From NCBI GenBank assembly GCA_019022495.1, contig JAFEKR010000004.1, forward strand, positions 248,001 to 312,000: 64,000 bases of DNA, in the 5' to 3' direction. Position numbers and translations under genes: made by a program. The notes under the pieces are model-generated. The model was not told the DNA's origin and searched no databases. It saw only the letters and a list, made by a program, of their open reading frames with translations. This DNA is from Epichloe hybrida (Eukaryota > Ascomycota > Sordariomycetes > Hypocreales > Clavicipitaceae). Each line of letters begins with the position of its first letter. Within the stretch, counting starts at the first letter, position 1. Positions 34,486 through 46,995 of this stretch are shown here, piece by piece.

Positions 34486-35316
34486 TATATAATATCTTCT
34501 TATATTAGACTAGTAATATCTATATGTAAGTTAATATAATCTTATAAGTTAGGAAGTAATTTTATAAAGAATATAAGAGTATAGGTTTTTTCTAGAGTAT
34601 ATTCTAGGTGTTTCTCTAGTAAATCTAAGTAAATACTAAACTTAATAGGACTCTAGACCTCCTTTTACTTTATGTTTTCTAGCTATATAGCTATTTATAT
34701 ATTATAACTTATAGAGTCTTTAAGTAGTATAAGGGTCTAGTCTTAGAACTTATCCTAGTTATCCTTAGGATAATCCTAACTATTAGCTAGTTATTCTTTA
34801 ATATATTAGTCCTATCTAGCCTAATAGTTTATATATATATAGTTAAGTGTAAAGAGAATCTTTTAGTTATCCTAGTAATACTTCTTCTTTACCCCCTTAA
34901 AGGCATAGTTAAGGTTATTAAGCTATATCTTATGCTTCTATAGGTTTATAAGGTATTAGAGTTTTATAATATTTTAAACCTTAACTTCTTAGTTACTAAG
35001 GCTTAAGGATAAGCTATTCTTTTAGCCTCTTTTTACTAGTTCTCTATAAGATTATATTAAGTTAGTAAGCTTCTTTTCTTAATTCTATAGTTCCTTAAGT
35101 TACTTAAGCTAAGTAATTCGCTCTCTAACTACTATCTTTTCTATCCTTATAGTAAAGAGTATAGCTTTAAATAGGGTTATAGAATATTATATATCCCTAG
35201 CTATAGTATTACTATTATCTAGCTAATCCTAAGTAATATATAGTATAGTTCTAGTAAATTAGGTTATTCTTTCCTTTATATTACTCTTAGGTAGCTAGTA
35301 GGAGAAGCTTTAGAAT

Positions 35317-35507
35317 TATAAGAATAAAGGGATAGCTAGGTAAGAGGTATAGGGGTGTTTATATATTAACTAAAGCTTGCTAGGTCTAAGTGTATTATGC
35401 GTGTAAGTTACTAACTTATAGCTAGTAGCTTGCTAGTGTCACGTGGACCTAGCCTTACAACGTGGTGCGCTAGCGGGGTGCACCCGTGTTGTGAGTGGGG
35501 CCTCACA
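35317..35507 (-). repeat. Gypsy B 5' LTR (subtype 2)
   Basis: 191 bp; on the minus strand it starts TGTGAGGCCCCACTCACAAC and contains CGGGTGCACCCCGCTAGCGC, like the gypsy G LTR and unlike those of D and C. Confidence 0.85.
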
Positions 35508-37800
35508 ATATCCTTAATATTAATCTTAGAAAAGAAATAGGCCCCTTAGTATTAATTAAGAATCTTTAAAATTAAAGGGAGAGTATAGTAATTCTTTTAT
35601 ATTACTTTATTAAGCCCTTAATAGTTAATATATAGCTATAGTATTCTATCCTTCTTTAGTATAAATAGGATAGGTATACTTACTAGGCTCTTTAAGGGTT
35701 TTATCTAGCCTTTCTTTAAGTTATTATTAATATATTCCTAGAGCTCCTTAAGTTTACTTTAGGAGAGAGAATAGATTAGTTTATATAGGGGTATAGCTTC
35801 TAGTATAAGATTAATTATATAGTTAGTTAACTTCTTTAATAAGAGGCTTCTTAAGTTATCTAATATAAATATATCTTTAAATTTATATAGTTTCTTTAGG
35901 ATATCTTTAATAGTTTTATATACTTTTACCTTCTCTTTATCTTTAAGAGGGATAAACTTATTTTCTATTATACTTATAATAGTATATATAATTATCTTAT
36001 TATATATTACCTTTATAAACTTATAGGGAGTTAGTAGTAAAAAGGCTATTTTTCTCTTTTTAAACCACTATTCTTATAAGTATAAGTAAAGATATACATG
36101 TTTTTCTATAAGTATATGTATTCTAATTAATATAGGGCTTCCCTCTAATCTTAAGTCCTTATTAATAGCTATATATAGTAACTTAAGGTCTTTCTCTTTA
36201 CCTTATAAATCTTTAATTAAAATAAGTACTTTATAAATACTATATTAGGGGACTATTAGAGCCCTTACTACCTTTAAGATAGGTATTATAGCCTTAGCCT
36301 AATTAAGCTTATAAGTCTATATAAATTAAGTACTTATAATATTAATCTTAGTATAACTATTAAGATTTACTACTATTTTAATATCTTTATACTTATAGAT
36401 AGTAACTAGTATATAAAATTAGTGTCTCACTAGTACCTTAGTATTTAAGGTAAAGGTAAAGGCTTTTACTTCTATCTCTAGGAGTTTTTCTAACTCTCTT
36501 ACTAGTCTTTCCTTAGCTTATTATAATTATAAATAAGGTACTTTATACTACTATAATTAAAGCATTATTTTCTTCCTTATAGTTTATTATTATTTAGGTA
36601 AGTAGCTAGGGTCTTTTCCTTATTCTTATTCTTATCTCTTTAGTTCTTATTTAGCTAATACCTTTATAGGGAGTTATATCTTTAGTATTAAGCTACCTTA
36701 TATAGCCCTTTCTTTTCTAAATTATTTAGCTTTTACTTATTCTTTAATATTACCTCCTAGAATTACTAGGTAAGTTATATAATATCTTCTTATATTAGAC
36801 TAGTAATATCTATATATAAGTTAATATAATTTTATAAGTTAGGAAGTAATTTTATAAAGAATATAAGAGTATAAGTCTTTTCTAAAGCTTATTCTAGGTA
36901 TTTCTTTAGTAAATCTAAGTAAATACTAAACTTAATAGGACTTTAGCCCTCCTTTTACTTTATATTTTCTAGCTATATAGCTATTTATATATTATAACTT
37001 ATAGAGTCTTTAAGTAATATAAGGGTTTAGTTTTAAAACTTATCCTAGTTATCCTTAGGATAATCCTAACTATTAGCTAGTTATTTTTAATATATTAGTC
37101 CTATCTAGCCTAATAGTTTATATATATATAGTTAAGTATAAAGAGAATCTTTTAGTTATCTTAGTAATACTTCTTTTTTACTCTCTTAAAAGTATAGTTA
37201 AGGTTATTAAGCTATATCTTATACTTCTATAAGTTTATAAGGTATTAGAGTTTTATAATATTTTAAACCTTAACTTCTTAGCTACTAAGGCTTAAGAATA
37301 AACTATTCTTTTAGCTTCTTTTTACTAGTTTTTTATAAGATTATATTAAGTTAGTAAGCTTCTTTTCTTAATTCTATAGTTTCTTAATTACTTGGTAATT
37401 TACTCCCTAATTACTATCTCTTTTATTACTATAGTAAAGGGTATAGCTTTAGATAAGGTTATAGAATATAGTATATCCCTAGCTATAGTATTACTATTAT
37501 CTAGCTAATCCTAAGTAATATATAGTATAGTTCTAGTAAATTAAGTTATTCTCCCCCTTATATTACTCTTAGGTAGCTAGTAGTAAAAGCTTTAAAATTA
37601 TAAGAATAAAGGGATAGCTAAGTAAGAGATATAGGGGTGTTTATATATTAACTAAAGCTTACTAGGTCTAAGTGTGTTATATATATAAGTTACTAACTTA
37701 TAGCTAGTGACTTACTAGTGTTACGTGAACCTAGCCCTAGGGCGTGGTGCGCTCGCCTAGTGGTGCGCTAACGCGCTAGTGTTATGAGTAGGGCCTCACA
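35508..37800 (-). mobile_element. Gypsy C, 5' half (LTR, gag, protease, start of RT)
   Basis: The reverse complement matches gypsy D from its LTR to ~24,260 at the same spacing (2.29 kb), then stops exactly at the gypsy B LTR. The missing 3' half should have been to the left of gypsy B, but the block ends at 16,612. This makes gypsy C the oldest layer of the nest. Frames are destroyed. Confidence 0.85.
37599..37800 (-). repeat. Gypsy C 5' LTR (subtype 1)
   Basis: 202 bp, the same subtype as the gypsy D LTRs (CTCATAACAC and CACTAGGCG-type segments). It ends CCTCACA at 37,800 on the + strand. Confidence 0.85.
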
Positions 37801-39069
37801 GCTATCTAGTAGCTACTTAGTTATTCACGCAAGCTAAGGCTTACCTAAGGGCTCTATCATGTGACCGTCCTATCCGCGACTCCCTAGCCTCCGTGCTCCT
37901 AATACTAAGCTAGATAGTTATTAAGCTCCTATTCCTTAGTAGTCTAAGGATCTAGTTCTCTTAAGCTCTCCTAGTTAGTAGTAATAACTAAGGTATGTTT
38001 TTAAAGTTATAGAGGTAGGCTTACTTTATTAGGTCTTAATTAAGTAAGCTATTTTCCTTTAGTAGTCTAGGATAAAGCTTATTTATTACTTAGGGATACT
38101 ATTATTAATAGTCTTTAACTAGTAAGGCTAAGGGATTTTTAACTAGTAAGGTTAAGGAGTTTTTAATCTCTAGTTTAAGTAGTTATATATAGCTATAAAC
38201 TCTTAGTTAGTTAATTAGTTTTCTTATAATAGATAATAGGATTAATTCTTCTATTAATAGTTAAAGACTTACTAATAGGAAAAAGTTAAATCCCTAGGAA
38301 GCCTAATATCTAGTATCTAAAGTCTATCTTCCTTTAGCATACTTCCTTAGGTAGCTAAAGGAAGGCCTCTTCTTAAGTAATTCCTAGCTTATCTATAGTT
38401 TTTTAACTACTAATTAGTATTAGTTACACTAAGGGATTTAGTATGCACTAGTGTAACATAAGGTTAGGTTTAATAATATAATAAAGTCTAAGGATTAAAG
38501 CTATCTATAGCGTTATTTAGCCACAAGAAAAGGGGGACGCAAGTTATATATATGCCTTGCGTATAGGTATAGCTAATCACAGTGCGGCGTTGCCGCACGT
38601 GCTTCACTTTCCTAGTGGTCAACCCGATGTTGACCTGGTTGTCGCAACATAATACTAATTATTATTAATTTAGTCTAATAGAAGTTATAGTAGTAGCTCT
38701 CTAATAATTAAATTACTATATAGCTACTAATATATAGAGATATAAAGTTAAGAGTAAAGGGTATTTTTAGATACTTTTTTAAAGTTTTACCTTAGCCTAA
38801 TTAGAAAGTGTTTATTATACTTACTTTACTTACTTTACTTTATACTACTATACTTATAATACTAATTATAACTAAATAGTAATAGATCTAGATTATTAGT
38901 TTTAGGTGCCTAAGGTAGTTCTATAAGGAATATCTTATCCTAGCTTACTATTTACTAAGATTTACCTAGAAGGGTTAAACTTTTTATATATATTAAAAAG
39001 TTTATAATAACTAGTAGTTTATAATATTATAAGAGAGTTATTATAAATATAAGAGAGGGATAATACTAT
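37801..39069. other. AT-rich relic between gypsy C and copia E
   Basis: No coding potential. The left half resembles mutated internal retroelement sequence but matches nothing else in the window. An LTR-like segment lies at 38,462-38,649. Bases 39,065-39,069 (ACTAT) are the left target duplication of copia E. Confidence 0.5.
38462..38649 (-). repeat. Possible LTR relic of another element
   Basis: On the minus strand it starts TGTTGCGACAACCAGGTCAA, has a TATATATAACTTGCG promoter-like motif and retains GC-rich patches in AT-rich surroundings. Just beyond its presumed end is a perfect 9-bp inverted repeat (GTTACACTA...TAGTGTAAC, about 38,425-38,460). There is no second copy in the window, so the call is tentative. 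Confidence 0.35.
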
Positions 39070-39879
39070 TATTGAAATGTAGGGAGCTAGTTACCAGCTG
39101 CCAGCTGGCAACAGCTGTACAAGTGCAAGCTCTACGGTCGGGGACCGATAGGGCCGCAACGTTGAATCAATCAACGCAACGCAACGGAAGGTTGTAGCAG
39201 TTATTAACTAATAGAATTTAATTTAGATTACTTTTATAATATCTTATTAAGCAATAGAATTGATTTTAGATACGTTGTACAGGCAATGCGGCTGTTGTTA
39301 GTTAAGAGGACTAGCTATCTAGCTAGTTAAAAAGATCTTGTTTCTCTTATAGACCTACTGACCGTATTGGTGGATCCGGGCCGCCAACGGGGTCTTACGG
39401 GCCACTTTTGATTTTCTATAAAATTTATTTGTATGTAAAAACCAAAAAATCAACTCACCACTATACTAGCTAGCAACCTATATGCACTAACTTTTAGTCT
39501 AAAAAATAACCTTATATAAAGAGAAAGCCCTATCTTTAAGCTTTAATTTGCTATATATAAAACTTTTATACGACCTCTAGATAAAGAGAAAATCGCTATT
39601 AAAGATAGCTATAGGGTAAGTTATATGTAAGGTAACCTGCTTATATTACCCTAGCTTACATTACCCTAGCTTACCTAATTACTAGTAGCGTGGTTGTGGC
39701 CACACTTGCAGCCACAACATAATTAACTAATTAGTTATTCACACGGTCGGTCGCAGCTATTAATAGCTGCCCTTGCGACTATTGATAGCTGCAGTGCAGC
39801 TATCAGACTTGTAAAGCAAGCTAGTAATAAGAAGGTTCTTTAACTAGAAAAGGGCTAAAAATAAGTCTTATTTTTAACA
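39070..39879 (-). repeat. Copia E 3' LTR
   Basis: 810 bp; the terminal TATTGAAA on + is the LTR's end, followed at the other side by the polypurine tract CCCCCTTTACA on + (39,879-39,890). Confidence 0.9.
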
Positions 39880-40086
39880 CCCCCTTTACAAAAGAATTAC
39901 ATTTAAAAGCAATTAGAAGTATACAAAGAGACTATAGGGTAAAAACAACAACTTTTGATAATAATAGATAAAAGGGAAAAACAGGAAAAATAAAAGACCC
40001 CTTTTTGAATTCCTAGCTATTGTTAAATATAGCTCCCTTTTTAACGTTGTTTTTTGGTTCCCTGTTGAAGGGAACTAGTTGTTAGT

Positions 40087-43000
40087 TTAATAATTATTAA
40101 GCCCTAAAAGCTTAATAAAAGCCTAATAAAAAGGTCTAGAAAGAGGTTTCGTAAGACTATCTGTAGGCATTGACTTCGTATCTAGATATTCAATCTTAGC
40201 TAAACCCTCTAAAACCTGTTGCCTAATATAGTTGAACTTTAGTAATGTATGCTTTGTACGACTATGTAAAGCAGGGTTATAAGCAGTAGTTATAGCGCCT
40301 TGATTATTGTAATATATCTGGATAGGGGGAGAAATAGGGGTTTTTAGCTTCTTAAATAAGCCCTAAAGCCACTGAAGCTCCTGGAAGGTCTCGCAGATAG
40401 CATTAGCTTCAGCTTCTAGTGTTGATAGAGCTATTGTACTAGCTTTCTTTGATTTCCAGCTAATAGGTCTGCCAGCTAGCTTAAATAGATAAGCATAGGT
40501 TGATTTTAAGGTCTTTTTATCCCCTGTAAAATCACTATTGCAATAACCTATTAGGCTTTTACTAACTAAACCTTTAGGGTCTCCCCTATAGATAATAGCA
40601 AGGAATCTAGTCCCTAATAGATACCTTAGCAGATTTTTAGCTGCTTTTAGGTGTTCTATATAAGGGCTAGCTAGTGCAGTAGATAACCACTGTAGCGTAA
40701 AAGCTATATCAGGCCTTGTAAGTAATATTAGGTACATTATAGTCCCTATAATACACTGATAAAGCTTAATTTCGCTAGCTATTAAAAGCTTAGTTATTTG
40801 CGTAGCTAAAACGCCTGGCTGAAGAGGTATGCTAATAGGCTTACTATCTAGTATATTAAATTGTTTTAAGGCTTCTAATATATACTAAGATTAATGAATT
40901 TTCAGTATTCTATTAGGCCTATCTCGTATAATTTAAACCCCTAAGAAGAATTTAGCAGGCCCCCTATCTTCTATTAGATAGACTTTATGAAGTTCCTTTT
41001 TAAGCCTTTGGATATAAGATAAATCCGGTCTAATTAGAAGATAGTTATTAACGTACGTAATGACGAAGGTTTTGGTTAAAGGATTGAAGAAGATAGCTAG
41101 GTTAGATATTAAAGGGTTAAATCCTAGGGATTTAAGCACTAATATTAGCGCTTATTGCCATTCCCTTAAGCTTTGTTTTAGGCTGTATAAAGACTTCTAT
41201 AATAAAATTACTTAATCTTTAGAAGGTTTCTAGCCAAAACTTCTAGCTAATTTAGCTAGTTTAGGATTTGCCTCAAGGAATTTAATAAAACCTTCTGGAA
41301 TAACCATATAAATCTGTTGTTATAGCTTACTATTAAGAAAAGCTCCTATAAAATCGATTTGTTCGATTTCCTAGTTATTCCAAGCCGCTAGGGCTAGTAA
41401 AATCCTCCAGCTAGGGGGAATGCTTATGGTAGCGAAGGTCTCTAGGTAATCTAGGCCTTCGATTTGCATAAATCCCTTAGCAACGAGTCAAGCCTTATAT
41501 TTTAAAGGATTATTTTCTTTATCCTTTTTAAGCTTATAAATAAGCCTATTCTTTAGTACTTTTCGGCCCTTAGGGATTTAATCTTTCCCTATAAATTTAA
41601 AAGTACTAGCCTTTAGAAGCTGTTCGTATTCCTTATACATAGCTTCTATCCATTTATCCCTTTCAGGGCTAGATATAGCTTGCTTCCAGGTCTTAGGTTC
41701 GGGGCTAATAGGATTCTTTTCCTTTAGCTTCTCCCGTACCTTAAAGCAGATTTCTTTTATGAAATCTAGAGAAGAAGGGGAACTAATATCAACATCCATA
41801 GGGTTAATATTAGGGCCAAAATCGATAATTTTGTTAAAATCGAGGTCCGAAGTCGAAATCTGATTTCCTGGTTGAGTTATAGGCTGCGCCTGTATGGGAT
41901 CCGCTGGAATTAAGCCTTTAGGGGGTTCTTTAGGGCCTGTAGGTGGTTTTTCTTAACCTATAGGGATACCTATGTTATCTATAGGGTAATCCTTTGAACC
42001 TTGATCTAGGTGTTATTAATCTAAATCATTTTCCCCCTCTAAAGGGTTATCCCCTATAGAAATCCTAGGTAAGCCTTTAGAAACAGGGCCTATAGGTTCT
42101 ATAATCTTAATAAAGCTAGTCTTTATAACTAGCCTTTTAGAGGGGATGTACACTAGGTAGGTGTTGGAACCTAGTGTAGCTAAAAGTCTTCCAGGGATAG
42201 TCCTAGCTGCTAACTTCTAGGCTTTAGGTTGTTTTTCTAGGGGGATTAGAATCTCACAGTAAGATCCTATAGCTCTAATACTGCTAATATTAGTTATATA
42301 AGGCTGATTTAGCTCCCTAGATAGCAGCTGTTCAGGGCTTTTATCCTTAGTGGTATTAGCAGTTATATTAATAAGGTTAACAACTGCAGGTAATACAAAA
42401 CACCATAAAAATAACGGTAATTTTGCCCACTAGATAGTAGCCCTTAATCAATCTAGAATAGTACGAATTGAACGTTCTGCTAATCCATTTTGCTCATGGA
42501 TATAGGGACTAGAAGTTGTAAATTTGATCCCTTTAGAATTCAACCAAGCTTGACAACTAGAATCGATTTCCTAGCCCCCATCGAAGTGAAGGTGCCTAGG
42601 ATATTAACCTAGTTAATTTTTAAGCCCTTTAAAGAAGCCTTTAATAGCCTTATAAACAGTTAGGCCTTCCTTATTAGGTAATAAGATAACCCACTTATAT
42701 CTAGTCTTTCGATCAACTAAAAATAAGCAAATTGACTGTTTATTGTACAGCGTAGGACTGATTTTTAGCGTATCCCCCTCTATTTAATCTAGAGCTCTTG
42801 GGGGGTTAGGGATAGCTAATTTCCTAGGTCTTCTAACTGCCTTAGATTAATCACAAGCAATACATCTAAAATCCTTATCCTTAATTTTAGAAAAATCAGG
42901 GATTCCTTTAGTTATAAGGCTAGTTTTCTTTAGCAAAGGAAGACCTAGGTGCCCTAATTATACATGCCATAGGCCAGCTAGTTCTAACAACCGTTAATAT

Positions 43001-45054
43001 TGAAGATCCTTAGGGTCTGAATTAGGATCTAGACTAGGGCCCTCTTTACTAGTCCCCTACTAGGCCCCTTGAGAACCACAGGCCTCTTAGAGAGGTATTA
43101 GGGACCCTTTTCCTCCACTAGGGCCCTCTAACACCCCTAAATCTATTTCCTTAGATTTATAAGGGACCTAACCTAGGGCTATAGGCGAAGAAGAAGGGAC
43201 TAATTCCCCTAAATCATCCCGTACGATTTCTTTAATATCATCATCATTTTCGTCGATTTCGTCTAAATCAGAAGCCCAATCCGGCTTTTTAGAGGGAATT
43301 TGAACCTCTATAGGGTAGCTAATCGGATAGCTATGACCCTTAAAAGCAGCGTAGGTAAAAGGTCGGATATAATGAGAGTTATTACAGGGCCCTTTAGATA
43401 ACTTTGGCGTAGATTGGTTTTTAACGTGAAAGAAAAAACCATGTTTTTCTATATCTAAGGTTATAATACAAGACTTATCTTTAAGATAAAGTAGGTTTTT
43501 TATAAGGCAACCACCAGATATATAGTGCGTAAGTCCACTAACTATATTAACATCAAGCTAAGGAAAATATAGCGCATCTTTAAGCACTAAGGTCCTATAT
43601 TTATTAGGATTCTTTTAATATAAGACCTCAAAAACAGCACTACCGTGACCCTTAGCGTAAATAGGGCCACCACTAGTTATAATAGGGTCGGATTCCCCCT
43701 TTTTATAGGGGGTATAATCCCTAAAGACCTCCCTAGAATTAACAATATATACAGTCAAACCTATATTATATAATAGGGCCTTTTTCATGTCTTTACTATA
43801 ATAATTAAAACCATTTAAGGTTTTAATTTCTTAATTTTCATCATCTAATTCACTAGAGCTAGAATCAGAGCTGCTATCACTAGAGCTCTTATAACTAGTC
43901 TTATAAAGGCTAGGCTTCTTATACAGTTTAAGAGCACCGTTAGAAAGGTTGTAATTTCCTAGCATAAAAGATCCCTCTCCAGAGGTCTCTTTATTATCCT
44001 TTTTATCTAATTTTTAACCTTTTTGCTTCTTTTTCTTCTTCTTATTAGAAGAAGAATTAGAATTAGAAGAGCCCTTATTTTCTTTAGAGCCTCCTTTCTT
44101 CTTCTAATCCTTAGGGGCCTTTTCTTTTTCTTTAGCACCCTTTTCAAGGTTTTTAGCCCTATAATTCAGGGCTTTAGATACCATAGATGACTTATCCCTT
44201 TGTTCTGCTAGAAGGTCTGCCATTAAGAATTAAAGATTTAGGGCATCTAGGGGAGCCCCTATAGCCCTATTCGTACGCATACTAAATCGTTACCTCTTAG
44301 CCCACTAAGGGAAGGTTGATTTTAGGGATTAAAGATATTAATTAACCTAATCTATCAGAGCAATCAAGACCCCTGAAATCGATAATCTAGCTAGTAGATT
44401 ATTAAAGACTACATTAAAGGACTCTAGGGTCCCCTTAAACTCTTAAAAATTCAGGTTATGAAATTCTAAATATAGGGACCCCCTCTGGATTTCAACGCTA
44501 TGTGAATATTACCTTACAAGTAAATTATAGGCTTCTTTAGGTGATTTTTGCCAAGTTATAGCGGCTTGGGGTCCTTCTGTACAACTATCCCTTAGTAACA
44601 TAAGGATAATAGCTTAATCTAGATCCCCTAGCGCCCTAGAACTCTCCGGATTATCTAGAAAATTAGGCATGCCTAAAGCTCTAAATTAGATAGTTAGGGC
44701 TTGTTTCCATTATTCGAAATTTTCGGCTCCTTTAAGCCTAGTAGTCTCTGGAAAACTATAAACCCTTTTATTAAATTCCTTAATAATTAAATTATTAAAG
44801 GTTGCTTATACAGAGCTAGATTCAGCTTGATTTTCTTAAACAGGCTGCTGATCTTGCTGCTAACTAGCGGGCTTATCAGATTCCACACCCTCCATATAAC
44901 TATTTACAGTTATAGATAGGCTTTCTAGCTTCTCTAATAACTAGTCTATAGTTGCTTATTACTTAATAGCCTGCTCTTTTAGCTAGTTATTTAGAACCTC
45001 TTGCGCACTAGGGTTAGGGATAACAGGTCCCTTTCCCTTTCCTTTAGTATCCAT
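40087..45054 (-). pseudogene. Copia E gag-pol remnant
   Basis: The gag ATG is kept at 45,054. Protease is around 43,770, integrase ~42,400-43,000, RT ~41,000-41,760 and RNase H ~40,370-40,740. The RT catalytic motif reads YVNN where YVDD is expected. The protease site is also altered, and TAG/TAA codons interrupt the frame. The uninterrupted junction CTTTAAGGTACGGGAG (+ strand complement at 41,731-41,745) is the empty site matching the gypsy D insertion in copia A. Confidence 0.87.
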
Positions 45055-45305
45055 TTTCCTTTTTATAGAAGGGAAAAGCTTCTATCTCGCAGGTCCTTCC
45101 TTTTTTATAGAAGGGAAGTCTTCTGTATTTAAAATTTATTCCTTTTTATAGAAGGGAAAAAGCTTCTATCTCGCGGATCCTTCCTTTTTTTATAGAAGGG
45201 AAGTCTTCTGTAGCCATAATTAATTCCTTTTTATAGAAGGGAAAAAGCTTCTTTCTCACAGGTCCTTCCTTTTTTATAGAAGGGAAGTCTTCTATAATCG
45301 TACAT
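45054..45305 (-). repeat. Copia E leader hairpin array
   Basis: Three tandem ~84-bp units with the same CCTTCTATAAAAA(A)GGAA arms as in copia A, between the primer-binding site and the gag ATG. Confidence 0.85.
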
Positions 45306-45341
45306 AAAGTAACCTAAAAGGAATCTATAGTGATAGAACCA

Positions 45342-45352
45342 GGCTCATAACC
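45342..45352 (-). other. Copia E primer-binding site
   Basis: GGTTATGAGCC on the minus strand next to the 5' LTR, identical to copia A; complementary to the anticodon region of initiator tRNA-Met. Confidence 0.75.
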
Positions 45353-46183
45353 TATTGAAATGTAGGGAGCTAGTTACCAGCTGCCAGCTAGCAACAGCTG
45401 TACAAGTGCAAGCTCTACGGTCAGGGACCGATAGGGCCGCAACGTTAAATCAATCAACGCAACGCAACGGAAGGTTATAGCAGTTATTAACTAATAGAAT
45501 TTAATTTAGATTACTTTTATAATATCTTATTAAGCAATAGAATTGATTTTAGATACGTTATACAGGCAATGCGGCTGTTGTTAGTTAAGAGGACTAGCTA
45601 TCTAGCTAGTTAAAAAGATCTTCTTCCTCTCATAGACCTACTAACTATATTAGTGAATCTAGGCCGCTAACGGGGTCTTACAGGCCACTTTTGATTTTCC
45701 GTAAAATTCATTTATATGCAAAAACCAAAAAATCAACTCACCACTATACTAGCTAGTAACCCATATGCACTAACTTTTAGTCCAAAAAATAACCTTATAT
45801 AAAGAGAAAGCCCTATCTTTAAGCTTTAATTTACTATATGTGAAACTTTTATATGACCTCTAGATAAAGAGAAAATCGCTGTTAAAGATAGCTATAGGGT
45901 AAGTTATATATAGGGTAACCTGCTTATGTCACCCTAGCTTACGTCACCCTAGCTTACCTAATTACTAGTAGCGTAGTTGTAGCCACACTTGCAGCCACCA
46001 CGCAATTAACTAATTAGTCATCCACACGGTCGGTCGCAGCTGTTGACAGCTGCGACGTAGCTATTGATAGCTGCCCTCGCGACCGTTGACAGCTGCAGTG
46101 CAGCTGTCAGACTTGCAAAGCAAGCTAGTAATAAGAAGGTTCTTTAACTAGAAAAGGGCTAAAAATAGGTCTTATTTTTAACA
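45353..46183 (-). repeat. Copia E 5' LTR
   Basis: 831 bp, ending TTTTTAACA on + directly before the ACTAT target duplication. Confidence 0.9.
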
Positions 46184-46560
46184 ACTATAAAGGTTATATA
46201 TTTAAATCCTAGTTATATAAAAGAGTTTTATGTTTTATTATATAAGCTAAATTCTAATTAATTCAATTATTAACCTATGTTATTAATATTATTAGTTTTA
46301 AGTAAGGGAAAAGAGTCTTTATACTACCTTATAAGTTAAGTAATATACTTTAATAAGATATTAGGAAAAGATATATAATTATACATAAGACTATAACTAT
46401 TAAATAAAAGAGAAAATTAAAGAAAAGGGTGTAATTATAAGCGCTAGGCTTATAACCTATAGAGGGATTTAGGTAGTAAAGAGTAATAAAAAGAGAAGAT
46501 AATATAGAATTACTATCTAGGAATTTAATAGGTAAAAGAGAAGCTATTATAGCTTTAAAT
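46184..46560. other. AT-rich relic to the right of copia E
   Basis: Continuous with 38,650-39,069 if copia E is removed. AT-rich with stops in all frames; no domain is recognised. It ends where base composition returns to normal near 46,560. Confidence 0.5.
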
Positions 46561-46891
46561 CTATAAGTAGTGAATTAAGGTCTTTAAGTGAAGCCTTTAA
46601 TAAATCGCGATAACAAACGCGATCGCAAGCGCGATGCGTTATTAAGCGAAGAATCTGACGATGTGATGCCTGAGGCTGCGATGTGAGGCTGTGATTCTCA
46701 ACATGAGCTACACTTGTAGGGACCAGAACGAGTGTTTGGACCAAACACTGGAAGTCGAGGAAGCTTCAGGCCGCGTCCACCTGCCCTGCCCTGCCCAGGG
46801 AGACCACAGCGATCCGAAAGGACGGTTGGCGTGTTGGTACAGTGTGTAGGTGGATCATTTGCCAACCTCGAGCAGCTGGCAGTCCTGTGCT

Positions 46892-46995
46892 CCCATGATC
46901 CCATGATCCCATGATCCCATGATACCATGATCCCATGATCCCATGATCCCATGATACCATGATCCTGTGATCCTGTGATTCCGTGCTCCCGTGCT
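46892..46995. repeat. 8-bp minisatellite (CCCATGAT)n
   Basis: About 13 units, CCCATGAT with ACCATGAT every fourth unit (a 32-bp higher-order repeat), decaying to CCTGTGAT and CCCGTGCT at the right end. Since 8 is not a multiple of 3, it opens all frames and produces spurious His/Gly/Ser/Trp-rich ORFs. Confidence 0.9.

Larger units (their letters stand above)
31245..35507 (-). mobile_element. Gypsy B, 5' part (LTR to integrase), carrying an 0.83-kb insertion
   Basis: The reverse complement matches gypsy D from its LTR to ~25,380. It is interrupted at its 3' side by copia A and continues at 16,612-17,519. Its 5' LTR is of the second subtype (as in gypsy G). It begins next to a break in the RT region of gypsy C, so B was inserted into C. 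The coding frames are destroyed by stops. Confidence 0.88.
39070..46183 (-). mobile_element. Copia E: full-length Ty1/copia retrotransposon
   Basis: 7,114 bp with terminal TGTTAAAA/TTTCAATA and target duplications ACTAT at 39,065-39,069 and 46,184-46,188. It is the same family as copia A but in the opposite orientation, without the gypsy D insertion. It has both LTRs, the primer site, leader hairpins and all coding regions, but with RIP-type stops. Confidence 0.94.
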
